NCBI GenBank assembly: GCA_934477125.1
Contig: CAKSOL010000006.1
Span: 62,001 to 126,000 of the forward strand
Origin: an uncultured Eubacteriales bacterium
GTDB lineage: Bacteria > Bacillota > Clostridia > Oscillospirales > Acutalibacteraceae
DNA: 64,000 bases
Direction: 5' to 3'
This document shows, in pieces, positions 57,404 through 64,000 of the stretch. A model generated the notes under the pieces. It worked only from the letters and a program-made list of their open reading frames with translations. It ran no database searches and was not told where the DNA came from. Both the position numbers and the translations under genes were made by a program. Within the stretch, counting starts at the first letter, position 1. Every line of letters starts with the position of its first letter.

Positions 57404-58363
57404 ATGACAGAAAAGGAAATAGCCGGGCTGCTTACATGCAGCAGGGAGGATTTTGACAGGCAGATAACCGCGAAAGCGGAAGGACTCAGGGGCGATACCC
57501 TGTATGCGGCGGCAATGCTCGGATATACGAATCATTGCAAAAACCGCTGTCTTTACTGCGGAATGAGCGCGCTTTGCAGGGTTGAGCGCTACCGTATTTC
57601 GCCGGAGGACGTTAAGCAAACGGTAAAATCCGCGCGGAGCGACGGCTTTAAGCGTCTTTTCCTGATTGCCGGCGAGGACCCGATGTATCGGTTTGAGGAT
57701 TTGCTCGGAATAACCGAATATGCGAAAAAAGAGGGCTTTCATATTTCTCTTGCCTGCGGAGAGCTTGAAAAGGGGCAGTATGCCGAGCTGAGGGCTGCCG
57801 GCTGCGACTGCTATGTTATGAAATTTGAAATGTCCGACCCTGAGACCTTTAACAGGCTCAATCCGTCAACCGATTTTAAAAAGCGAATGGCGAATATCGA
57901 GGCGGTAAAGCAGAGCGGAATGGAGCTGGCGTCCGGAAATATAATCGATTACCCCGGCAGCTCTCCGCTTTCAATCGCACGCGATATTCTGCTGACGGCA
58001 GAGCTCGGAGTCAGCTGGGCGCCGGTTGTTCCCTATATGCCCGCTCCCTCAACGCCGCTCGCGGCAGAGGGCGGACCGGGAAGTATAGATACAGCTCAGC
58101 GCGAAATCGCATTGCTGCGCGTTATGATGCCGGAAATACTTATAACGGCTCAGCAGCCGGGCTCGGATCTGCGTCAGGGACTCGGCGGCGAGGAGGGTAA
58201 CCTCGGAGCGCTGCGCGCGGGAGCAAATATCCTGTTTGCCGATTATCTGCCGGCGGCAAAGGCGCGCGCGTTCAGCGTTATAAACGAGCGCAATATCGCA
58301 GGTATAGAGCATATAAGAAAAATGGCGCGGCTGAGCGGAATGAAGGCGGATTTGCTTTACTGA
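57404..58363 (+). CDS. radical SAM protein of the biotin synthase/HydE group
   Basis: A 319-residue radical SAM enzyme. The [4Fe-4S] motif is C-x3-C-x2-C (C-K-N-R-C-L-Y-C-G) at about residues 45-52. G-E-D-P near residue 90 is the SAM-binding glycine strand, and P-A-P-S-T-P-L-A near 225 is like the HydE/PylB loop. HydE-specific partners HydF, HydG and hydrogenase are not in the window, so [FeFe]-hydrogenase maturation is possible but not shown; a biotin-synthase-like role is less likely without the second cluster Cys pattern. ATG 57404 is chosen after a GGAG site. Confidence 0.8.
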   Translation: MTEKEIAGLLTCSREDFDRQITAKAEGLRGDTLYAAAMLGYTNHCKNRCLYCGMSALCRVERYRISPEDVKQTVKSARSDGFKRLFLIAGEDPMYRFEDLLGITEYAKKEGFHISLACGELEKGQYAELRAAGCDCYVMKFEMSDPETFNRLNPSTDFKKRMANIEAVKQSGMELASGNIIDYPGSSPLSIARDILLTAELGVSWAPVVPYMPAPSTPLAAEGGPGSIDTAQREIALLRVMMPEILITAQQPGSDLRQGLGGEEGNLGALRAGANILFADYLPAAKARAFSVINERNIAGIEHIRKMARLSGMKADLLY

Positions 58364-58511
58364 GCCTTGCCGGAGCAAGAAAATAACCGGTGTGCGGCGG
58401 CTTTTTGAAAACCGGTATTCGCCTGTTTGCCTGCCTCGGCATATTATATAGCAGGGGAAAAGCAAGGCTTTTTCTGTTTTCCTCAAGTTTTTATCCGGAG
58501 GAGGACTTAAT

Positions 58512-58772
58512 ATGCTGAAAAGACTGACCTGCAAGCAATGGCTCAGAGCGGCGGCGGCGCGGGCTGTGCGGACGGTGGCGCAGTCGGCGATTGCGGCTAT
58601 CGGCTCTTCAACAATGCTCGGCGGCGTCAGCTGGCCGGTTGTTTTGAGCACCGCGGCGCTTGCCGGTATACTTTCGCTGCTGACATCTCTTGCCGGTTTG
58701 CCGGAATGTAAGGACGCGGCGGCTGACTCTGCCGCTGCCGGGATCGATGGCGCCGACGGCAAAGAGGAATAA
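58512..58772 (+). CDS. r1t-type holin-like small membrane protein
   Basis: An 86-residue protein with a basic amphipathic N-terminus, one clear hydrophobic region from about residue 22 to 62 that could make two helices, and a charged acidic tail. The pattern A-x-R-A-V-R-T-V-A-Q-S-A-I-A near residue 16 and the W-P-V-V-L-S-T-A-A-L-A-G-I-L-S-L-L-T-S stretch resemble phage r1t holins. No endolysin, tail or lysis gene accompanies it, so it is an orphan, possibly domesticated. A GGAGGAGGA site makes translation likely. Confidence 0.72.
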   Translation: MLKRLTCKQWLRAAAARAVRTVAQSAIAAIGSSTMLGGVSWPVVLSTAALAGILSLLTSLAGLPECKDAAADSAAAGIDGADGKEE

Positions 58773-58781
58773 AAAAACGGT

Positions 58782-58835
58782 AAGCCCCGCAGTTATGCTC
58801 GTCTGCATTTTCCGCAGGCACCGACTGCGGGGCTT
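58782..58835. terminator. terminator after the holin-like gene
   Basis: A perfect 12-bp stem (58782-58793 with 58824-58835) encloses 30 bases with an inner 4-bp stem and is followed by TTTGCTTT. Confidence 0.75.
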
Positions 58836-58904
58836 TGCTTTAAAGCGTTAAAAGCGGAAATTACGGATACTGCCAGGCATTTTGCTTTTTTCCGAAATAA
58901 GGTC

Positions 58905-58933
58905 TTGATTTTAAGCGCGAAATAGTGTATAAT
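58905..58933 (+). promoter_or_regulatory. promoter of tRNA-Leu
   Basis: TTGATT (58905-58910) and TATAAT (58928-58933) are 17 bases apart; initiation near 58940 leaves about seven bases before the tRNA. Confidence 0.8.
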
Positions 58934-58946
58934 TATTTTGTTATGT

Positions 58947-59033
58947 GCCGGTGTGATGGAATTGGCAGACGTAGTGGACTCAAAATCCACCGCTGGCGAC
59001 AGCGTGCCGGTTCGAGTCCGGCCACCGGCACCA
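58947..59033 (+). tRNA. tRNA-Leu (anticodon CAA)
   Basis: An 87-base class II tRNA with a 7-bp acceptor stem (GCCGGTG with CACCGGC), anticodon loop CTCAAAA reading codon UUG, a long variable arm, T-loop TTCGAGT and encoded CCA end. It is transcribed alone between its own promoter and terminator. Confidence 0.97.
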
Positions 59034-59035
59034 CG

Positions 59036-59072
59036 GAACTCTCAACGCTATATGCGTGGGGAGTTCTTTTTT
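59036..59072 (+). terminator. terminator of tRNA-Leu
   Basis: Stem GAACTC (59036-59041) with GAGTTC (59061-59066), with an inner ACGC/GCGT pair (59045-59048 with 59054-59057), followed by six T's (59067-59072). Confidence 0.9.
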
Positions 59073-59231
59073 ATCGCCGCATTACGGAAACGGCAAGCTC
59101 TGCCGCAAAATTATTCTTATCCGCATAGTTATCGGGGCTTGACGGCACGGCTTGTTTGTGTTACAGTATTTATTGCGGCGACATTTTACCCTTGCGCACG
59201 GAAATTGAAATTCGGAACGGCGGCAGGAAAA

Positions 59232-60128
59232 ATGAAAAACGAAAGAATAAATAATTTAATCAGCTATCTGTTTATATGCGCGGCGGCGGTGCTGCTGGCG
59301 CTTGTCTACCGGCTTTTTATAGTAAATAACGGTTTCGCTCCGGCAGGCTTGAACGGAATTGCGACTATGGTTCAGTATAAAACCGGGTTCAGCATCGGAT
59401 ATATGTCGATAGTAATAAACGTTCCGCTTTGTATATTCGCTTATTTTTTCGTTGAAAAGACCTTTGCAAAGCGTTCGCTGTGCTTTTGTCTGGTTTATTC
59501 AGCCGTTTATCTGGGCTTGCAGAAAATCGGCATGGAGCAGCTGCAATATAACGCTAACGGTCATGATACGATATATCCCGTTATTTTAAGCGGAGTTATG
59601 GGAGGAGCGGTATACGGTATATGCTTTAAAAACAACGCGTCGACCGGAGGAACGGATATCGTTTCAAAATATATCAGTAAAATTAATCCGGAGTTTAATT
59701 TTATAAAGATAACCTTTGCGTTGAATGCTCTGGTTGCAATAGCCTCGTTCTTCGTCTATGCAGCCCCATCGGGCAAGGGGAGCTATAATTACAATTACAA
59801 GCCCGTGTGCCTGTGCCTGCTTTACTGCTTTATTTCAACCTTTGTCGGTGACTATATACTTAAAGGCACCAAAAAGGCATATCAGTTCACGGTAATAACT
59901 ACGCACGAGGATGAAATAGTAGAGGAAATAAGCAGAAGGCTGAAGCACAGCGTAACGAAAATCACCGCGAGGGGCGCATACACCAACGGTGAAAAATCTA
60001 TGCTTATATGTATCGTCAACCGGCATCAGATAATGGAACTCAAGGATATTTTGGGCAAATACGACGATACGTTTTCGTTCTCAGAAATGGTAAGCGAGGT
60101 TTACGGCAATTTTAAGCACATTAAGTAA
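59232..60128 (+). CDS. YitT-family membrane protein
   Basis: A 298-residue membrane protein with about six helices in the first 210 residues (DUF161 units, with N-N-G-F-A-P-A-G-L-N-G-I-A and G-V-M-G-G-A-V-Y-G-I motifs) and a C-terminal cytoplasmic DUF2179 domain (T-K-I-T-A-R-G-A-Y-T near residue 237). ATG 59232 after AGGAAA is the likely start; the open frame further upstream runs back over tRNA-Leu. Function unknown in Clostridia; a transport role is presumed for the family. Confidence 0.9.
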   Translation: MKNERINNLISYLFICAAAVLLALVYRLFIVNNGFAPAGLNGIATMVQYKTGFSIGYMSIVINVPLCIFAYFFVEKTFAKRSLCFCLVYSAVYLGLQKIGMEQLQYNANGHDTIYPVILSGVMGGAVYGICFKNNASTGGTDIVSKYISKINPEFNFIKITFALNALVAIASFFVYAAPSGKGSYNYNYKPVCLCLLYCFISTFVGDYILKGTKKAYQFTVITTHEDEIVEEISRRLKHSVTKITARGAYTNGEKSMLICIVNRHQIMELKDILGKYDDTFSFSEMVSEVYGNFKHIK

Positions 60129-60186
60129 ACCGGAAAGCCGACAGCTTACAGAGCTTGACTGCCGGCAGGCTGCTGCCGATGTATAA

Positions 60187-60229
60187 CAGGGGGTTCGCGG
60201 CATTGCCGCGAGCCCCCTGAGTGTTTTTT
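60187..60229. terminator. terminator after the YitT gene
   Basis: A 15-bp stem with one G-T pair (60187-60201 with 60205-60219, three-base loop) is followed by TTTTTT at 60224-60229. The convergent ogt gene starts beyond it. Confidence 0.9.
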
Positions 60230-60309
60230 AGGTATTTTTTATGCGTTCGGCGCGCTTGTTGTTTGCATTTTTTGTCCGCGACAGTCGAGAGGCAGTAATT
60301 CTGACTTAC

Positions 60310-60843
60310 CTAAAGCGCCGTACCCTTTTTAGGAACGAAAAAGCCGCGCATATCGGTCTGTTCCAGCTTCAGCAGCTTAACCTTTTTGTCTATACCTCCG
60401 GCATAGCCGGTCAGGCTGCCGTTTGTGCCGACAACCCGGTGACAGGGGATTATAACCGAAATTGCGTTATGCCCAACCGCTCCGCCGACCGCCTGAGCAG
60501 ACATTTTGGCAAGCCCGCGTTTTCCGGCAAGCTCCCGCGCGATTTCACCGTAGGTCGCGGTTCTGCCGTAAGGAATTTTCAGGAGAATATCCCATACGGA
60601 CTGCTGAAATGCAGAGCCGATGGGGTGCAGCGCAGGAAGAAAGTCCGGCTCTTTTCCGGAAAAATAAATATCAAGCCAGCGCCCGGTATCCCTGAGAATC
60701 GGCGTTTCCTGCTCGGTATGCTCGGCAGGCAGATTGTCGGCAAAGTATTTTTCTCCGTCGAACCACAGTCCGGTAAGTCCGATTTCGTCCGCCGCGAGCA
60801 GTATGCCGCCCAGCGGCGAATCGTAATGCTTAATAAAAACCAT
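60310..60843 (-). CDS. ogt: methylated-DNA--protein-cysteine methyltransferase
   Basis: This suicide enzyme removes O6-alkyl groups from guanine. The 177 residues contain the alkyl-acceptor Cys in I-P-C-H-R-V and the following N-G-S-L-T-G-Y-A-G-G motif. The helix-turn-helix DNA-binding part precedes it (Q-Q-S-V-W-D-I-L, then P-Y-G-R-T-A-T-Y-G-E-I-A). ATG 60843 follows GAGGTG by seven bases; the in-frame GTG at 60852 is part of that site. It is the last chromosomal-type gene before the guaA-like island edge. Confidence 0.93.
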   Translation of the reverse strand: MVFIKHYDSPLGGILLAADEIGLTGLWFDGEKYFADNLPAEHTEQETPILRDTGRWLDIYFSGKEPDFLPALHPIGSAFQQSVWDILLKIPYGRTATYGEIARELAGKRGLAKMSAQAVGGAVGHNAISVIIPCHRVVGTNGSLTGYAGGIDKKVKLLKLEQTDMRGFFVPKKGTAL

Positions 60844-60920
60844 ATTTAACACCTCGGAGCAAAATTGTGCCGGAATTCAGCCCGGCGAATGATATAAAAA
60901 ACGCTTGTTTGACGTAATAA

Positions 60921-60955
60921 AGGGCATTACCGACGGCAAAAGTCAGTAATGCCCT
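60921..60955 (-). terminator. terminator hairpin next to the guaA-like junction
   Basis: A perfect 10-bp stem (60921-60930 with 60946-60955), followed on the minus strand by TTTATTA. It lies five bases beyond the guaA-like stop codon, so it is probably the original guaA terminator. Confidence 0.6.
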
Positions 60956-60960
60956 CAAAG

Positions 60961-60972
60961 TTATTCCCACTC
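60961..60972 (-). other. candidate attachment site: last codons of guaA
   Basis: On the minus strand these 12 bases read GAG TGG GAA TAA, i.e. Glu-Trp-Glu-stop, the usual end of GMP synthase. The codon before it is TAG, so no guaA frame continues into the island side: only the end of guaA is present. This is what a site-specific insertion at the guaA 3' end leaves behind. It coincides with the change from ordinary to A+T-rich sequence. Confidence 0.6.
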
Positions 60973-60980
60973 CTAAGTGC

Positions 60981-61001
60981 AAAACAGACTTTAACTGTTT
61001 T
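60981..61001. repeat. inverted repeat beside the island edge
   Basis: AAAACAG (60981-60987) and CTGTTTT (60995-61001) form a perfect 7-bp inverted repeat eight bases inside the island edge. It could be a recombinase arm site or a weak terminator for the CBASS operon. Confidence 0.4.
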
Positions 61002-61184
61002 TGTTTAAGAGTTTTGACTTGATTTGCTTTAATTTGGTACAAATTATCTCAATACTATGAGGTATTTCTGCTTTTGCTATCAAATAGCTATCACTTGGAT
61101 GCTATCATCTTTGTATTAATTTAAATCAAGCGCACCATAATTATCAATTTTATTTAACAAATCACACTTGCACATATAAAAATA

Positions 61185-61655
61185 TTAATTTGTATTGCAT
61201 TTGCCATCTGTTTTTTCTTTACCAAAATCAGGGTGTTCTCCGCCGCCAAGCCATTCCCCTGTTGCAAGCCATAGCTCATAAAAATACAACCATTCAACTG
61301 TCCACGGTATAATTGTATCAGCAAGTAATTTATATACATTAAATTCAGAATATCTATACAAGCAGATACGAACCATTTTAGCATCAACATTAATATCAAA
61401 TTTATGAGGAAAATCTTCAGCGTCTAATTTTTTCAATTCGTCTCCGTACACCCAAACCTTAGGACTCTCCCATAACTTATACAGCATTAATATGTTGTAT
61501 TCTTTGGAAAATGCAGTTGGTTTTATTTGTCCAGACCAAAAAAGTTGTTTTTTCTTTTTTTCTATATAGCATTTTGCATCTTTATATACTGAGCACAAGG
61601 CAACTTTTTGCTGTAATAAAGAAAAAGGAGACTTTTTAAAATATTTATTTGCCAA
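61185..61655 (-). CDS. stand-alone E2-like (ubiquitin-conjugating-type) CBASS protein
   Basis: A 156-residue protein that I recognise as the E2-like component of short type II CBASS. The segment R-I-C-L-Y at residues 96-100 puts a candidate catalytic Cys at position 98. It is followed by P-W-T-V-E-W-L-Y-F-Y-E-L-W near 117 and G-E-W-L-G-G-G-E-H-P near 133, a conserved C-terminal signature of the family. In such systems the E2 conjugates the cyclase to a target and boosts its activity. The start codon is TTG, placed within the last codons of the cyclase gene (11-base overlap). No E1 or JAB gene is seen. Functional assignment is by memory of the family pattern, so moderately sure. Confidence 0.7.
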   Translation of the reverse strand: MANKYFKKSPFSLLQQKVALCSVYKDAKCYIEKKKKQLFWSGQIKPTAFSKEYNILMLYKLWESPKVWVYGDELKKLDAEDFPHKFDINVDAKMVRICLYRYSEFNVYKLLADTIIPWTVEWLYFYELWLATGEWLGGGEHPDFGKEKTDGKCNTN

Positions 61656-62801
61656 AGAATGTGTGTCCCCCTACTTTTTTCGCTGTGTTTGTAGACGAGG
61701 TTTGTAATCCGCCTTTTAATCCTGAAACATATAACGATTTATTTTCTCTGGCAATTTTTATTGCTTCACCTTCATCTTTTATTGAACGCTGAACTATATT
61801 CTTACCAAAACAAGTTTCAAGATTTCCTGTTAGAATATGCAATCCTTGTGCATTGAGTGGTTCTGTAATTATTTCATTCTTAGCACATTGCAGCCAACAG
61901 AAAAACTCATTAGCTTTAGCAGGTTCCGTATTCCATTTATCCGCAAAATTTTCTTCCTGCATTACAGGATTTAAGATTTTATATGTATCACCGTCTTTTT
62001 CAACATAATTTTCCATTTTTGAAACTATGCTGTTTAATGCATCATAAAGATTTGATTCATTATTATATGCAAGTGCTGCAAGCGTTGTAATTATTATTGA
62101 TATAGGGGCATTCTTTTTTCTTGCTTCGGGTAGTTTATCATACATAATATCCCTATGCCTTTTTAATAATTGAACAGCTTACTGCAAAGGTGTTTTAATT
62201 TTATACAACGGAACCTTATCAATTTCCACATTGTTTTTTGCTGCAAACGCTTTTCGTACTTCGATGGTCTGAGTTTCCATCCTTTTTTCAAACCACTCAT
62301 GATATTTATATGGATTACTGTATTTAGCAATATAAGAACCGTTGTCAAGCTTGTGTGTCAGTTTGATCTCTGTAAAATATGGTTCGCTATAAAAGCTATC
62401 ATTAGGAACACAGGGCATATGTCCATATGGAATTCATCATAACATAATGTCCAGCAACGCTTTCCTTCCTTTTGAAGCATCTTATCATAAGTTTTGTGCT
62501 CTTTTAAGCGGTTACCAACAATATTCTTTATTTCAGCTTCTGATTTATATTTTGCATTTTTTAAAAGGCAAACTAAATCTATATCATATTCATCAGCATC
62601 AGATACTGGACGAATAACTGTACCCAAGTAAAACGAACCCTGAGGCATAATTTTAACTTCAGAATCATCATCGCAATCGCCTAACCATTGACCTACTGCA
62701 CGATAGCTTGTTTCTGCTTTTTCTCTCATTGTTTCAGATATATCTAGATTCGAAGCAATTCGTAATAGATAATTATTCAACATTTTTTCTTTTTCAGTCA
62801 T
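61645..62801 (-). pseudogene. CBASS CD-NTase (cyclic oligonucleotide synthase), frameshifted and interrupted
   Basis: Three fragments together make one CD-NTase of about 385 residues. Fragment 1 (62801 to about 62410) holds the nucleotidyltransferase core: P-Q-G-S-F with Gly 55-Ser 56, metal ligands Asp 73 and Asp 75 in Y-D-I-D-L-V, and Asp 127 in H-M-D-I. At about 62410 the frame must shift by one base to continue in fragment 2 (62418-62182), which has S-N-P-Y-K-Y-H-E-W-F. A TAA at 62179-62181 then interrupts T-P-L-Q / A-V-Q-L-L-K-R-H-R-D, and fragment 3 continues in the same frame to 61645 with A-P-I-S-I-I-I-T-T-L-A-A. The tail is Gly-rich and ends F-F-G-K. AGGAG lies eight bases before the ATG, inside the end of the effector gene. 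Confidence 0.85.
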
Positions 62802-62804
62802 AAT

Positions 62805-63926
62805 TTAATCTCCTAAAATAAGTGTTTCAAAAAAACCGTCACATTCATCGTAAATGTTTATTTTCGGATAAGTATTAGCCATATATCTTCGCCCAATTTC
62901 AAAAGCGGCCGATACGGGTACCGCAGGAAATAGGTGCACTCCAACATTTCTTCCGTAAAGATTTAAAATCTCTTCACAAACACTCTGATATATATGCCAA
63001 AAAGCGCTTAAATCAGAAATGCTTTTGATACAGTCAACTTCTAATTTTGATGCCGTTATTTTATATATTGCTCTATATTTATCTATTTGAGGAATTCTAT
63101 CATCTGAAATTTCATTAGTAAGAGATACAACAAGGGCAACACTTTCACTTTCTTGATTGTATTCTTTACTTTCTATTGTAAATGTATTTGTTAATTCAAC
63201 AGACTGCCACTTCCAAGTGTCTGGAACTCGTGTTTTTTGATAAATATCACAAGGTAATTTATCGCCAATCAATTCTCCAAGTTTAATAATTAACGGTATT
63301 GGAGCAATTGGGAATATTGAGAAATTTGACCTATGTAATTGAATATAAGGGTTATATAATGCGTTTTGAAATTGATATTCGAGCTGATTGGTACAGTCAT
63401 CCCAGTACTCTTTTGATTTATATTTATAAGAAGATTTTATAGGCATTTGAATTCCATACGGAGATGCAGGGTGTTTGTTCGGCAAGACTGCTTTTGCTGC
63501 TAAGTTATAATCAATATTAGCTGCTTGAGTTCCTTTTATTGGTGAAGCAAATCTAACAATTTCAGTTTTGGGAACATTAAATAAAGAACAAATTCTGTCC
63601 AATTTTTCTTCGTGCGCCGCTTTCATTGCTTTTAATCTTTCAACGGGATATTCATCAACATTAGTGTCAATTAGTTTGTGATGGTCAGCACACATTAGCA
63701 TAAGATTTTCAAGTTTGTCAGACAACTGGGGAGATAAAATTTTATCTCCACGAGGCCCATTTGCGCTTGAAGCAACAATGTGTGCTACATATGCGTTGTT
63801 AAAATTTGACAATGTCACACCATCATAAAAGAGGCGCTTATTGCAACCTTCAAACTCACACATACCTGCTGCTTTTCCGCACAAAATTCTAACTGTATTA
63901 TCCGATGGAGCTTTGTTTCGTCCCAT
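62805..63926 (-). CDS. cap5: CBASS effector, HNH endonuclease fused to SAVED domain (Cap5 type)
   Basis: A 373-residue intact effector. The N-terminal ~95 residues are an HNH nuclease with zinc ligands (C-x4-C near residues 23-28 and C-x-x-H near 79-82), His 49 in A-H-I-V, Asn 74 and His 83. The rest is a SAVED sensor domain, recognised by the late motif H-L-F-P-A-V-P-V-S-A-A-F-E-I-G-R near residue 335. In characterised Cap5 proteins, binding of a cyclic nucleotide made by the cyclase drives assembly and degradation of DNA, killing the infected cell. AAAGGATG lies before ATG 63926. It is four bases upstream of the cyclase ATG, so both are in one operon. Confidence 0.87.
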   Translation of the reverse strand: MGRNKAPSDNTVRILCGKAAGMCEFEGCNKRLFYDGVTLSNFNNAYVAHIVASSANGPRGDKILSPQLSDKLENLMLMCADHHKLIDTNVDEYPVERLKAMKAAHEEKLDRICSLFNVPKTEIVRFASPIKGTQAANIDYNLAAKAVLPNKHPASPYGIQMPIKSSYKYKSKEYWDDCTNQLEYQFQNALYNPYIQLHRSNFSIFPIAPIPLIIKLGELIGDKLPCDIYQKTRVPDTWKWQSVELTNTFTIESKEYNQESESVALVVSLTNEISDDRIPQIDKYRAIYKITASKLEVDCIKSISDLSAFWHIYQSVCEEILNLYGRNVGVHLFPAVPVSAAFEIGRRYMANTYPKINIYDECDGFFETLILGD

Positions 63927-63951
63927 TTTATCACCATCCTTTCACTTTGTG

Positions 63952-63980
63952 ATTATGTACAGAAACTTATTGTATGTAGA
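63952..63980 (-). promoter_or_regulatory. possible promoter of the CBASS operon
   Basis: On the minus strand TCTACA (plus 63975-63980, 4/6 match) and CATAAT (63952-63957, 5/6) are 17 bases apart. Transcription would start near 63945, about 19 bases before the effector ATG. Confidence 0.45.
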
Positions 63981-64000
63981 CTTTTTGTATTCACTCCTAT

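Larger units (their letters stand above)
60973..64000. mobile_element. A+T-rich genomic island arm carrying CBASS genes
   Basis: From about 60973 to the window end the sequence is visibly richer in A and T than the rest and uses different codons. It holds only a defence operon on the minus strand. The left edge is the guaA-like sequence, and the right edge is outside the window. The noncoding part 60973-61184 has no recognisable gene, only the inverted repeat at 60981-61001. No integrase is present in the visible part. Confidence 0.65.

Noticed and set aside
58938..59231. Upstream extension of the YitT frame
   Set aside because: It passes through tRNA-Leu and its terminator; the real protein starts at 59232.
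60830..61042. A 70-codon minus-strand frame across the island edge
   Set aside because: It spans the guaA-like junction and terminator hairpin and has no ribosome binding site.
62395..62425. Programmed -1 or +1 frameshifting in the CD-NTase gene
   Set aside because: No slippery heptamer or downstream structure is apparent, and a second lesion (TAA at 62179) follows, so mutation is simpler.

Overview
The window looks like chromosomal DNA of a low-GC-lineage Gram-positive bacterium (Firmicutes, class Clostridia, probably an Oscillospirales/Ruminococcaceae-type gut anaerobe). The support is gene content and order: holB-ricT-pth-mfd, DnaD plus a DnaI-type loader, a complete S10-spc-alpha ribosomal cluster with zinc-type S14, L36 and S4, a KOW protein between map and infA, NADP-type glutamate dehydrogenase, LuxS and a dimeric glycyl-tRNA synthetase. 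Promoters are sigma-A-like and Shine-Dalgarno sites are strong. There is no rRNA or CRISPR array, and one tRNA.

Layout. 1-5909: replication and repair block (holB fragment, ricT, pth, mfd). 6081-8478: foldase-like lipoprotein, a tiny ORF, a small unknown protein and an exported nuclease. 8588-15521: beta-galactosidase, alanine racemase, alpha/beta hydrolase, DnaD and helicase loader. 15554-19493: MscL with a zinc-ribbon tail, a two-component system and glutamate dehydrogenase. 19584-22155: KDG kinase and KDPG aldolase divergent from an IclR/KdgR-type regulator, with a palindromic operator between them. 22173-24472: luxS, acyl-ACP thioesterase, polysaccharide deacetylase. 24691-29832: a Gld-like ABC system. 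29926-34771: six-gene operon with galU, zinc-ribbon/RING membrane proteins and a Nudix enzyme. 34772-35457: long structured intergenic/leader region. 35458-50950: 32-gene ribosomal protein, secY, adk, map, infA, rpoA cluster. 51068-60843: GDPD, two small unknowns, glyQS, Na/Pi-PhoU transporter, cobalamin adenosyltransferase, SDR, radical SAM enzyme, orphan r1t-like holin, tRNA-Leu(CAA), YitT protein and ogt.

60961-64000 is different: visibly A+T-rich, and its left edge is a 12-base sequence identical to what I expect for the last codons of guaA (Glu-Trp-Glu-stop), followed on the minus strand by a terminator hairpin. guaA 3' ends are known island integration sites. The cargo reads on the minus strand as a CBASS anti-phage operon: an HNH-SAVED effector (Cap5 type), a CD-NTase and a stand-alone E2-like protein. 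The effector and E2 frames are open, but the cyclase is broken by a one-base frameshift and an in-frame TAA. As sequenced this is therefore a decayed, phase-varied or mis-sequenced short type II CBASS locus in a guaA island. The integrase and guaA itself would lie beyond the right edge of the window.
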